From the NCBI RefSeq assembly GCF_000003195.3, contig NC_012870.2:310001-374000 (forward strand): a stretch of DNA of 64,000 nt. Reading direction: 5' to 3'. The translations under genes and the position numbers were made by a program. Under the pieces are notes generated by a model that was given only the letters and a program-made list of their open reading frames with translations, had not been told where the DNA came from and did no database searches. The DNA comes from Sorghum bicolor. Taxonomy: Eukaryota; Streptophyta; Magnoliopsida; Poales; Poaceae. Each line of letters begins with the position of its first letter. The stretch's first letter is position 1. Below, piece after piece: positions 1-9,338 of this stretch.

Positions 1-1
1 G

Positions 2-811
2 CAGCTTGGTGTGAAGCAGCTGGTGCCGGCCTACTTGGGCGTTGATCTGAGCCCCGAGGATCTGCTCACCGGTGTCAGCTTCGCATCCGGCGCCACGGGA
101 TTCGACCCGCTGACGCCCGTGGTAGTGAGCGTGATCTCCATGGATCAGCAGCTGGCCTACTTCGACGAGTACCGCGGGAAGCTGGTGGACATCGCCGGCG
201 AGGAGGAGACGGCGAGGATCATCGACGGGGCGCTGTTCGTGGTGTGCGCGGGCACCGACGATGTGGCCAACACCTACTTCACGACGCCGTTCCGCAGCGT
301 GGAGTACGACATCCCCAGTTACGTGGAGCTGCTGGTGAGCGGCGCCGAGGAGTTCCTCCGCAAGGTCAGCGCCAGGGGAGCCAGGAAGATCGGCTTCGTG
401 GGGATGCCGCCGGTGGGGTGCGTGCCGTCGCAGCGGACGCTGGGTGGGGGCCTCGCCAGGGCGTGCGAGCCCAGCCGGAACGAGGCGGCGCAGCTATACA
501 ACGCCAGGATCCAGGAGATGATCGCCGGGCTGAACGCGGAGCAAACGCAGACTCTGGTGGTGTTCCTGGACATCTACCGCATCCTGGACGACCTCATGGA
601 GCACGGGGACAAGTACGGCTTCGCCGACACCACCAGGGGCTGCTGCGGCACCGGCACCATCGAGGTCACCGGACTCTGCGACTCCCGCTTCGTCTCCGTC
701 TGCGACGACGTCTCCAAGCACGTCTTCTTCGACAGCTACCACCCCACCGAGCGAGCCTACAGGATCATCGTCAACGACGTGTTTGACAACTACGGCCAAG
801 TGCTCTTCTGA
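2..811 (+). CDS. GDSL esterase/lipase, C-terminal part (5' end outside window)
   Basis: The frame is open from base 2 to the stop at 809-811, giving about 269 residues of a plant secreted GDSL (SGNH) hydrolase. This family cleaves ester bonds of lipids or cell-wall and cutin-type substrates in the apoplast. Visible blocks are block II (GVSFASGATGFDPLTP), block III with GTDDVANTYF in place of the usual GxND, a Pro-rich block (GFVGMPPVGCVPSQRT), the Cys-rich RGCCGTGTIE stretch, and block V FFDSYHPTERAY carrying the catalytic Asp and His three residues apart. The nucleophile-Ser block I and the signal peptide must lie upstream of the window. GTDD instead of GxND also occurs in the EXL-type subgroup, so it does not imply loss of function. 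The GC-rich third positions match the other host genes here. The family call is secure; the substrate is unknown. Confidence 0.93.
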   Translation, partial: QLGVKQLVPAYLGVDLSPEDLLTGVSFASGATGFDPLTPVVVSVISMDQQLAYFDEYRGKLVDIAGEEETARIIDGALFVVCAGTDDVANTYFTTPFRSVEYDIPSYVELLVSGAEEFLRKVSARGARKIGFVGMPPVGCVPSQRTLGGGLARACEPSRNEAAQLYNARIQEMIAGLNAEQTQTLVVFLDIYRILDDLMEHGDKYGFADTTRGCCGTGTIEVTGLCDSRFVSVCDDVSKHVFFDSYHPTERAYRIIVNDVFDNYGQVLF

Positions 812-1600
812 TCGAATTCTCATGCATGCATATGCATGTGGTGTATCTATTATCTATCTATCTATCTACCGGCCGGCCGGCCCCCTGCTTGCAAATTAAG
901 TCCATTCTGTCGATGCCAAATTAATACCGGCGGATTCATTTTTATTCGATCGATCATTGCATAGTATGTAATGCACATATATTATATATAACAGATATTG
1001 TTGTTATAGTTACATATATCGACGAAGCATTCAACAACGCCAACCCTCATCATCATTAATCCATGCATGCATATATGTCCATCTAGCAATATGCAGGATG
1101 TACATGTACTGTACCACGTACAAGATATGATCTTGATCGATACTTTTATTTGCTTTATTACTACAAAAACTATAAAATTTCAGTTTTTTTTGTCTGTCAA
1201 ATTTCCACTAAACTACAAGTCAATAAACATTTTGTTTGGTTCGATTCTAGTAGGAAATGAAAACTCTCTGTATTATTAGAGGCTTGGCATCGACCGAACA
1301 GCTAGCAACCAAATGGGCCCTAGATCCAAATACCGCAGCCCATTACACTTTCGGCTAGCTGGCCCAAGCCTCCAGGAGGCCCATTACACTTTCATGATCG
1401 TGGTACATTAGCCTGAACCAGACAGCAGATTACACGTTCTTTGCGCCTCTTTTTTTCAGCCAGGCAGCCTAGCTGTTTTAGAAACACGCATGGAGTCCCC
1501 TCAAAAAAAAAAAGAGAGACATTTTTGTGGTATAGTAGGGACTTCTTTTAAAATTGGACTTCACCTATAGGTCTGAAATTTTATTAGGGATTAATCTTCA
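812..1600. other. 3' flank of GDSL gene, no gene seen
   Basis: AT-rich sequence with a short TATC microsatellite near 847-868, a GGCC run at 870-882 and ATGCAT-rich stretches. It probably contains the 3' UTR of the GDSL gene. No coding pattern was found. Confidence 0.5.
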
Positions 1601-1614
1601 ATTTTTTTAGTATC

Positions 1615-1872
1615 GAAAATATCACTGTAGGAGACTTTCATATCAAATTCGATGTTAGAAATAAGGACGGTGGCTTTCAGTGGGATCCGATTGCAGCACA
1701 ATATGGGTTCAAACAAGCTTCCGTTACAAAGATGATTCAAATTTGTAGTGCAGACGACAAACCAGGCCCCCTTCAAAAGAATAACGATAAGTACAACGAT
1801 AGGTGGTCTTTTCTTTTTAATGCTTGCATTGGAAGTCTTGATTTCAGAGAATGAGAAGTCTTTGGTCGTCAT
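1615..1872 (+). pseudogene. LINE ORF2 endonuclease-domain fragment (decayed)
   Basis: One plus-strand frame reads as the endonuclease part of a plant L1-type LINE ORF2. It has a beta-strand stretch ending in DGGFQWDPIAAQYG, followed by KNNDKYNDRWSFLFNACIGS and then SLDFRE before a stop. Intact plant LINEs carry a GGDFN-type motif between these two parts. Here that piece is missing, as if an internal deletion joined CSADDKPG to LQKNND. No start codon belongs to it. The fragment is short, broken at both ends and cannot be functional. The assignment rests on recognising the family pattern, not on an alignment. Confidence 0.6.
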
Positions 1873-2028
1873 TTTACGTAGGCCAATTCTCTGGAGACAC
1901 TGACATTTGAAAGGTTAGGCACGGAACATAAATTTCCTTTAGCGACGAGACACAAGCTAGCTCTCACTAGAGATATTTCAAATCATACCCTTAGTTTCTA
2001 GATTCAGAACCCCTATTTTTCAAGGTAA

Positions 2029-2790
2029 TTTTTTTTTAGAAAGACGGCAAGAGCTTTGCCATATTTTTATTAGACGAGGAAAAAGGAAAACAGAAAATAT
2101 TTACAACAACTTACATAGCAAGTCGACTTTAAACTACTATGGCACACATGCCAAAAACCAAAAGACTATCAAAAGAAAAAAAAGTAACCGGTTCCAAACC
2201 ACTGTATTGCACTAGCATAAACACCTACTCAACCATATTGCTAGGTCTTGTTGCCATTTGGTATTGTTGAATTTCATCCTTGCACAGCTGGGCTACTTGG
2301 ATCGGTTGCAGATGTTTTTGTTGGAAAGTTCTTCTATTGCGTTCCTTCCAGACGTTCCACCAAAAATAGATCATGACACCATCTATCTTTCTACGTTCAC
2401 TTCTATCAAACTTTGCTCGACATTTGCGCCAGTAACCATGTAAGGATCCATTCATTCGAACCGAGTTTAGCGCGTATAAATTGAGCCGTTGTTTTAAATA
2501 AGACCAGACTTGCTTTGCGTAGGTGCAGTCTTTGCAAAGATGAGTTGGCGTTTCTGGGTCCATTCCACATAGTTTGCAAATGGGATCATTTGCCCAATTA
2601 CATTTTATCAAGTTGTTGGCAGTTAGAATTTTCTTGTGCAGAAGTGTCCATGCAAAGAATCGGCATTTAGGTTCAGCTTGTGCTTTCCAAATTGGTGTCA
2701 ATTTTAGCTTGCTGAAAGATCCTTCAAATTGGATGTTGTATGACGGCGTTTCTAGTTTGAATTGCGTTGGCTCATTAGAGATGGTTTTTT
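2029..2790 (-). mobile_element. 5'-truncated LINE, 3' end with zf-RVT domain
   Basis: On the minus strand an open frame from about 2788 to the stop at 2225 encodes the C-terminal zinc-binding region of a plant LINE reverse transcriptase (zf-RVT). Signature pieces are PIWKAQAEPKCRFFAWTLLH, CKLCGMDPETPTHLCKDCTY with the Cys/His cluster, and an IYFWWNVWKERNRRTF stretch. After the stop there is roughly 190 bp of 3' UTR, then a poly-A tail seen on the plus strand as a T-run at about 2029-2037. The 5' side stops abruptly at an in-frame stop near 2789, as expected for a 5'-truncated LINE insertion. I could not see a convincing target-site duplication. It is not autonomous because most of ORF2 is absent. 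Confidence 0.82.
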
Positions 2791-3144
2791 ATATATGAAC
2801 AAGTAACAAATGTTTAGAGAAATGAGAACTAGACGAACTCCCGGATGTTGCTACGGGAATTTAGGTCAGTTTTAGAGAAACAAGACTTAATTACAAAAGT
2901 GAAACTGATCGATTTGGGCGTGTTCTTTTGTAAGTATATAATACTTTATTAATTTTCAACAGTATGGAAAATCACACCACGTGAAACAGACGGCGTTCTG
3001 CAACCACATATATGATTTGATTCGATTCGACTCGATCATGCAGTGCGAATTAAACGTAAGATTCAGATATCACAGACGGAATGGAAGTGCATGCTGAGGT
3101 GCGGAGGAGATTCCTGGCCGGCCGGTCGACGATGATCCATCTCT

Positions 3145-3166
3145 GCTAGCTAGCTAGCTAGCTAGC
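3145..3166. repeat. GCTA microsatellite
   Basis: Five and a half copies of the tetranucleotide GCTA, directly visible. Simple repeat with no evident role. Confidence 0.9.
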
Positions 3167-3455
3167 TTTAAATAGCTGGCCGGAACGCTGCATGCTATGC
3201 TAGCTTTTGGATATGGAGGAGTGCTGTTGATGTTGGATGCCACAACAACAGATAGAAAAGATGCAACTCCATCCGGCTCTCCTTTTAAGTTTCTTTCCGA
3301 TCCCCTAATCAATTTGTAAAATAAAAGTTGCCATTAACTTTATTGCTACCTAGCTTTTCCACTTGTCCTTCTTTCCTGGCACAGAGAAAAATTTTCAGAG
3401 TGTGCGGACAATAAATAAGCAGCGGCATCTCGTTTTTTTTTATTTTGTGTCCGGA

Positions 3456-3502
<47 letters not shown>
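3456..3502. repeat. AT dinucleotide microsatellite
   Basis: About 23 AT units with a single G interruption, ending just upstream of a MITE. AT runs of this kind are length-variable between accessions. Confidence 0.9.
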
Positions 3503-3525
3503 ACCACTGAAGTACGTATAGATAA

Positions 3526-3730
3526 GGCTTTGTTTAGTTATACCTCAAATCTAAAAACTTTTCAAAAAATTTCATCATATCGAATCTTGCGGCACATGTA
3601 TGGAGCATTAAATATAAATAAAAAATAAAGTTTTTGAGTCTATTAGTTCATGGTTAGACAATAATTATCAAATACAAACGAAAGTGTTACCGTACCTAAA
3701 ATTTTTTTATCCAGAAAACTAAACAAGGAC
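3526..3730. mobile_element. MITE, GGCCTTGTTTAGTT-end family, copy 1 (diverged)
   Basis: The element opens with GGCTTTGTTTAGTT and closes with AACTAAACAAGGAC, an imperfect terminal inverted repeat. Internally it shares the landmark phrases CATATCGAATCTT, CATGTATGGAGCATTAAAT, TCATGGTTAGACAATAATTA and CAAACGAAAGTG with the better conserved copy at 46329-46571. At about 205 bp it is shorter than that copy. It is non-coding and non-autonomous. I do not assign a superfamily because the target duplication is unclear. Confidence 0.8.
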
Positions 3731-4429
3731 TAAGATAATGAGAAGAGTTTGATGACACCAAGCTATCTAGTACCGTCTAGAGCTACGACTTAGGCCGTGC
3801 CCTCTAAGGTAAGCTACACCATGATTTTTCTGGCGTGGCCTAAAACAGGGCATGACGTGCCTAGAATCTCGGTACAATGGACTACATGATCCGACTTGTA
3901 TTTTAGGTTGTGCTTGGTTCGACACGTCATAAAAATGCTAGGTAAACAACACATATAGAACACTATAATGCATACTACTATATTATCTCTTATCTAATTA
4001 GGGGGGGTGTTTGGGATTACACTGCATGGTTCAGCTCTAGAAAAATTGGTAGAGTTGTGAAATCAAAAGGTGCTCCACAAACTCCTAAAGTATTTCTGTG
4101 GAGCTAGTCGATATGGAGTTTGTGAAGTAATCTCAACACTCTTAAATCTTAAAGTTAGCTAGTGATGGTCGTTTCATTGGAGATATGCTTTGTTGAAGCT
4201 TGTGTGCAGCCATAGATAAAGTGTGTGTGCCGTATTACTAGCTAGTTTCCTAGCTTATTGTCCTCTCTACTAAAAACATACTTCATAAGCATATTTCGTT
4301 GGACCATATATATACTACACGTAAAAGTAGTTATCCTTAGGAGTAGAAAAATTTTTCTATATGTATTGTGTGTCGATCAAGTTAAAATTTATATTTGGGA
4401 TGATTTCATTTATGCAAACACAAGGTTGA
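3731..4429. other. Intergenic, possible MITE half near 4003
   Basis: No coding pattern. The stretch beginning GGGGGGGTGTTTGGGATTAC at 4003 resembles one end of common grass MITEs (GGTGTTTGG type), but I could not find the matching inverted end. Confidence 0.35.
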
Positions 4430-6128
4430 AATGTGCCCTTGTGGATCGATTTGTGATGAGTGATTGTCGACGTGATCCACGACCTAGATTGAGTTGGTAC
4501 CTAACCATTGGCATGAGTTGGGTCATGTGACATGTCTCTTGGCTTGTGGTGTGCAGGTGTGGAGCTCGGAGGCGGTGGTCGATGGCGAGGAGAAGGTCAA
4601 GTAGAGACGTGTCGTGCCGATGGACCGGGAGCAGTGAAGGGAAAACATGAGACTTGGACTGATAGACCAGGAAGCCGGGTGACCAGCCGCAGTGGCTGAC
4701 ATCTAGAACATCGACAAGTGTAAGTGTACATGGGAGTGACCGTGTTGACCAAGTCAATACGGTGAACGTGCGAGTCAAGCGAGGCTCGGAGGACTTGGCG
4801 GACCGGCTGGTCAAGGATGGCGGTGACATGTGTCGAGTGGTGGAGAAAGTGTATGGAGTACACTACTCGCAGCGGGTTTCGCGGGTTTGGGCCTCAAAAC
4901 CCGGGCGAAGGTTCCGAGGAATGGACGACACCTGGCGGCATCGAGGAGTTGACGTCGAGGCTAAGCTACCTCATCAAGGGCGCGGTGGCCATCAGATCTA
5001 GGTTATGTCGAGTTGGACTAGAATACCTCTGTGGCTAATTAGTTCACTCAAAAATATCCAGAGGCATTTGGAGAATGTGTAATAGGCCCATAAATAAGAG
5101 ATGGTTGCCCCCAATCCATCACCTCCTCAATTTTCATTTTATGTCATCATTTCTAGGTTTTTCCCTCCCCTTAGTCTTCTATGTGAGAGAGGTGTGTATG
5201 CACTGAGATTTGCTATAGGAATGAAGGCCTTAACCTCCTCGTGTCCTCCGATATTCATTTTGTGAGATGTTTTTGTGAATCACGCTTGTGTTCTTCGCGT
5301 TCTTGCTCTCTCTCTTCTCATTCTAGCCTTGATTCGTTGTTTTGAGACCGATTTTATTTGTTCTTTTTGTGTTGGATTGAGCTATGACGTGGGTTGAGCT
5401 TTGCCATTGAAGGAAATCAACTAATTCCTAACGAGCTCGTAGATCGGGTTGATTTCATGGCTAGGTTTCAAAAAACTTTTTTTCCTTTCCCTTTTGATTT
5501 CCTGTTGATTGGTTTCAAATTGGGCGATGATCTCCTAGAGGTAGCTCACCTATTGCCTTGTGACCATATGGTTAAAATTTTGTGGTAATTAGTTTTGATT
5601 TGATAGCCCAACAATCGGATTTTTGGTTGGAGGTGATTTTTGGAGCTCTCTGTTCTTGCTGATTCGCGATTCGCGTGTCGGGGATAGTTCTACGTCGTTT
5701 CGGGTGTTTCTGCGTGTTTGAATTGCGAACAGTCCGGGAATTATTCGTGGACAGTCTGCCGTTTTTTTGCCAAGACTCAGAACCGGTCCAGCAAGTTCGC
5801 GTTTCTGATTTTGAACTGCAGACAGTCCGCGGTACTGTAGCGGACTGTCCAAGATACTATAGCGGACAATCCGCCACCTCCAGTTTTGTGCAGTTCGATC
5901 GGTTACTTTGAGAGTTTATTTCCATCGGTGCTTGAATATTTTTTGGTGTGCCTAAGACTTCACGTGTGGTATCTAGCTACCAGTTAGCACGCATATCTCA
6001 TGCTCTTGTGCTTCACTCGAGTGTTTGTTGCTTTTGGGGTTTGAACTTAGGACAGTGGCTAAATATTTCGAAAGAAATTTGAGGCTTCTATTCATCCCCT
6101 CTGATCGTCGTTTCCGGTGCTTCAATTT
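4430..6128 (+). mobile_element. Probable LTR remnant or solo LTR of a retrotransposon
   Basis: This 1.7-kb non-coding block has the organisation of a plant LTR. It has a GC-rich first half with short unrelated open frames, a transcription-like stretch around 5090-5240, and a 3' part ending ATTCATCCCCTCTGATCGTC followed by TTTCCGGTGCTTCA. That wording is typical of the 3' boundary of Copia-type LTRs in grasses. No primer-binding site, gag or pol follows, so it would be a solo LTR or a decayed fragment. A TG start near 4438 and a CA end near 6128 are possible, but their 5-bp flanks do not match. Boundaries are therefore approximate. Confidence 0.4.
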
Positions 6129-6642
6129 ATTTCTTGGTTGGTGAGTATTTTTTTATTAAATAGGTCGATAATTTGATCCTAATCTTCCAAGTATCCATTC
6201 TTCAGAGTCTCTCTTTCTATTTAGATAACCGTGATCGCTGTCTGATCTAGTGCCTGCACGAAGAAATTAGGATTTTTCTTGTTGAACATCCCATATCATT
6301 TCTATTCAACCGCAAAGCCTAATATATGGCTGCTAACTCTACTACGACCTTGTCAAACTAGGAATAAAACTTCTAATCCACGAACCCTCCTTGCTTAATG
6401 AAACTCCGGTTTCCCCCCAAAAAAAAAAGTGCAAATTATTTTTGGTGTTGGATGTTAAGCGTGATAAATAAAGTTTTCCGCTAGAATTACTTAAAAAGAG
6501 ATGTTTTACTGTCTCTTTTAGACCATATAAAAGCTACAGCTCATATATCTCCTTTCCAGCCCCTCTTTAGCAAATTATTATTCCTTTGTCACGGGATGAC
6601 TATACGTTCGTCCACGGTATCAAAAGAAGCAAACCAATAAGC

Positions 6643-6702
<60 letters not shown>

Positions 6703-7202
6703 CACGGACAGAAATAAACGTAGTACTCCATGATCGAGAGCTAGCTATAGAAAAAGATGCATGCATGAAAGAAAGGATGAAATAAAGCGGATAAAGAAAG
6801 GCAGCACTGCGTACACGTATATGCATCATGCATGTAGCTCCATGTATATAGCTCAAGTGATTTTTTGAAAGCAAAGCAAAGCAAAGCAATATACTCCATG
6901 CACTAGCTTGTCCGTTTGTCCACGTCCGTCCGTCCGTCTAATAATACAGAAATAATTAATGGACATGCATCGATCCATTCTTTTTTTGAGAGCAGCGGAG
7001 AGGGATGGATTGTCAGGCCTTCGTCCAATAATCCATGGACATGTATGGAGGGAGTATATGGAATCTCACACCTCAATCTAGCCGGCCTGCGCACTTTTAT
7101 TTCAACGTACACTGGGTTGTCATTCTGAACGTCCATTTGATTTGATTTTTACCAAAAGAAACAAGGTTGCATATATAAAAATAATTCAGAGTTTTGTTGT
7201 TG
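6129..7202. other. Intergenic, TCTA/AT/GT compound microsatellite
   Basis: No gene. A TCTA tetranucleotide run at 6643-6683 passes into an AT and then a GT run up to about 6704. The rest is AT-rich with scattered ATGCAT words. The block ends at the 5' boundary of the CACTA element. Confidence 0.6.
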
Positions 7203-7218
7203 CACTGCCAGTGCATCT

Positions 7219-7900
7219 CCACCGAGAGCATAAAGATGTACCGAGAGCAGGAAAACGGGCCCTCGGTACATCACTCTTGTACCGACGGTTAAGCTCGGTG
7301 AAATAAGACCCTCGGTGCACTTCACGAGTAGCGTTCGGTGAACACATACGCTCGGTACCATTCCCTTCTACCGAGCGTCTAACCCTCGGTAAGATAAAAC
7401 CCTCGCTAAAACTGTGTTTTAGCGAGCAAAGCTCCTCGGTAGAAAAAACATCTCGGTAAAATTGACGCACCACTCTCTCAGTCGAGTAAACTCCCACAAC
7501 GTCGTCAACTCCACCGAGAGCACCGTCTGTCGCTCGGTAGAATATGGTCATTCCACCGAGCGCTAATGGGTTGCCTCCGGTGAAATATTTACACCGAGGG
7601 GTATGCGGAGCCCTCGGTAGAGTTTGGTCTTTCAAAATTCAAAAACACTTGAATCCAAAATTTTGCAGACGTGATTTACGAAATTAAAAATTCAAAAACA
7701 TTTCAATCCAAAGTATGATTTCAAATTGTACCGAGCGCGGCAATGGGTAACCCTCGGTGACATGGCCATTTTGTACCGAGGGTTGGCTGTGCGCTCGGTA
7801 TAATTTGAATTCATACTTTTAATTTCGTGTAAATCACGTGGGCGGTTTAAAATTTTGAAATAAAAATAAAAATGTACCGAGTGCCTTACTATCCAGCACT
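7219..7900. repeat. CACTA left subterminal repeats
   Basis: About two dozen copies of an ACCGAG core (or its complement CTCGGT), in forms such as TACCGAGAGC, CACCGAGCG and CCCTCGGTA, in both orientations at irregular spacing of roughly 15-60 bp. Such arrays are the established TNPA-binding regions of CACTA elements. Confidence 0.88.
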
Positions 7901-8439
7901 CGGTAAAGGCCCTAACTGGCCTTATCCAATTCCCCCCCACTCCTTCTCTCTCTCACACACACTCGTCCCCACACTCAGCCGCCCCCGCCGCCGCCGCGCT
8001 CACCCGCCCGCGATTCCGCCGCCGCGCTCGCCCGTCCTCGTCGCCGGTGCGGCCGCGCCACCCCCCTCGCCGTCGATCCAAGCCTTTGCCCGCCTCTGTC
8101 CCCAGCCGCGCCACCTCCCGCGCCGTCCTCGTCGCCGTCCCCGCCCGCGCCCCCGCCGCCGCCGTCCACGCCGTCCTCGCCGTCCCCGCCCGCGCTTCGC
8201 CGTCCTCGCCGTCCTCGCGGTCCTCGCCGTCCTCGCGGCCTCTGCCCCCGTCCTCTGCCCCCACGCGCGCCCCCCGCAACCTCCTCGCCGGCCGCCCCTG
8301 CCCCCACCCCCGGCCGCGGCCCCGTCGCCGTCCACGCCGTCCTCATCGTCGCCGTCGTCGCCCGCCTCTGCCCCGCCGTCCAGGCCGTCCCCTAATCCGC
8401 GGCCCCGCCCCCTGCCTCGCCGTTGTCAGCAAGGGGAAC

Positions 8440-8558
8440 GAGGGGAAGAGGAAGGAGGAGGAGCAAGAAGGGAGGAGGAGGAAGAAGGGAGGAAAGAGGA
8501 GGAAGAAGGGAGGGAAGAGGAAGGAGGAGGAGCAAGAAGGGAGGAGGAAGAAGAGGGG
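8440..8558 (+). repeat. Polypurine tract in the CACTA leader
   Basis: About 119 bases of almost pure G/A, broken only by two C bases in GAGCAAG, following a C-rich, polypyrimidine-like stretch (about 7980-8340). A block of about 35 bp beginning GGAAGAGGAAGGAGGAGGAG occurs twice, at 8444 and again near 8514. Frames across it give only Glu/Gly/Arg low-complexity peptide and are not considered coding. Confidence 0.8.
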
Positions 8559-8770
8559 CCTTGCCCTCCCCGCTGCGAGCAACGCCACCGCCGGCCGCGA
8601 CCTCGCCGCGACCACCGCCACCGCCGGCAGCTACACGCCCCCGCTCGAGCAAGGTGAGGCTTCGTGCTTTGGTGAAATGTAATGAAATGTAGTATATGGA
8701 TGTGAATCGGTGAAATTCAATGAGAATGCGTATGTAGTTGTCGGCCTTCGTGCCGTACACTTTATTGCAG

Positions 8771-8917
8771 GTTTGGATGCCTCACCGTATAGGGGAGGTG
8801 CTGCCGAAATTATGGACTAAGCCCCTTGATTTGTTTTTGGTGCAGAGAGTCCCGTCGGAGTCGAGCCAGAGTAGCGGGTTTGCCTGCACTGCTTTGCCTC
8901 GCCACTGGAGCCCTGAG
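8771..8917 (+). other. Possible untranslated leader exon of the TNP2 transcript
   Basis: A donor-like CAAG/GTGAGG at 8653/8654 is followed by an acceptor-like TTTATTGCAG ending at 8770. The next segment runs to CCCTGAG/GTATGA at 8917/8918. This fits an upstream GC-rich exon ending at 8653 and a small second exon, both 5' of the TNP2 ATG at 9339. It is a prediction from splice consensus only. Confidence 0.35.
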
Positions 8918-8977
8918 GTATGAATAACCCCTCTCTCTCATGGTCATAAATTGCGCAACCTAGTTAGGGTCTCCCGT

Positions 8978-9012
8978 CCGAAACAGATACAGCTTCACTG
9001 TATCTGTTTCGG
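8978..9012 (+). repeat. Perfect 14-bp stem hairpin
   Basis: CCGAAACAGATACA (8978-8991) and TGTATCTGTTTCGG (8999-9012) are perfect complements around a 7-nt loop. It sits upstream of the large foldback in the transposase leader. Confidence 0.85.
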
Positions 9013-9034
9013 ATTGTCCACGTTTTTTGGACAG

Positions 9035-9233
9035 CCCGCGGATGCGTAGATGAGATTAGTTTCCATGTTCCGCTCCTATACAAGACAGAATTTCAGCATC
9101 ACCCCCTGTTGTTCTCTGGATACACACTCTCCCTAGCGGGACGTGTATCAGGAGAACAGCGGGGAGGTGCTGCCGAAATTCTGTCTAGTATAGGAGCGGA
9201 AATGGAAATTAATCTCATCTACGCATCCGCGGG
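9035..9233 (+). repeat. 199-nt foldback in the TNP2 leader
   Basis: Positions 9035-9125 and 9143-9233 are inverted copies with no gaps: every pair of complementary positions sums to 18268. The arms begin CCCGCGGATGCGTAGATGAG and end with its complement at 9233. They are about 90 percent identical over about 90 bp around a 17-nt loop. The right arm (9161-9180) also contains a 20-bp word identical to 8792-8811 in the putative leader exon. The foldback lies 106 bp upstream of the transposase ATG, so a leader transcript would form a long hairpin. Confidence 0.88.
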
Positions 9234-9338
9234 TGGGATTAGGACCTATCCTCACCTATTAGACAGTAGGAGTACGACCTTTATGGTCATAGTCTATCTT
9301 TAGTGGATATGTCATTGTGTGACTACCTATGCTAAAGG

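Larger units (their letters stand above)
2791..3525. other. Intergenic, microsatellites only
   Basis: No coding pattern. It holds a GCTA microsatellite at 3145-3166 and a long AT microsatellite at 3456-3502, listed separately. Confidence 0.5.

Noticed and set aside
4410..5038. Short frames around 4.4-5.0 kb on both strands
   Set aside because: They lie inside the LTR-like block and overlap in several frames. No retrotransposon domain is recognisable.
6643..6704. Regular short repeats that could be mistaken for a CRISPR-like array
   Set aside because: They are simple TCTA, AT and GT microsatellites without unique spacers, in a plant nuclear genome.
7872..8700. Long plus- and minus-strand frames in the CACTA leader
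   Set aside because: All are Pro/Arg/Ser or Glu/Gly low-complexity products of the GC-rich and polypurine tracts, overlapping in several frames. No start context or conserved motif supports a protein.
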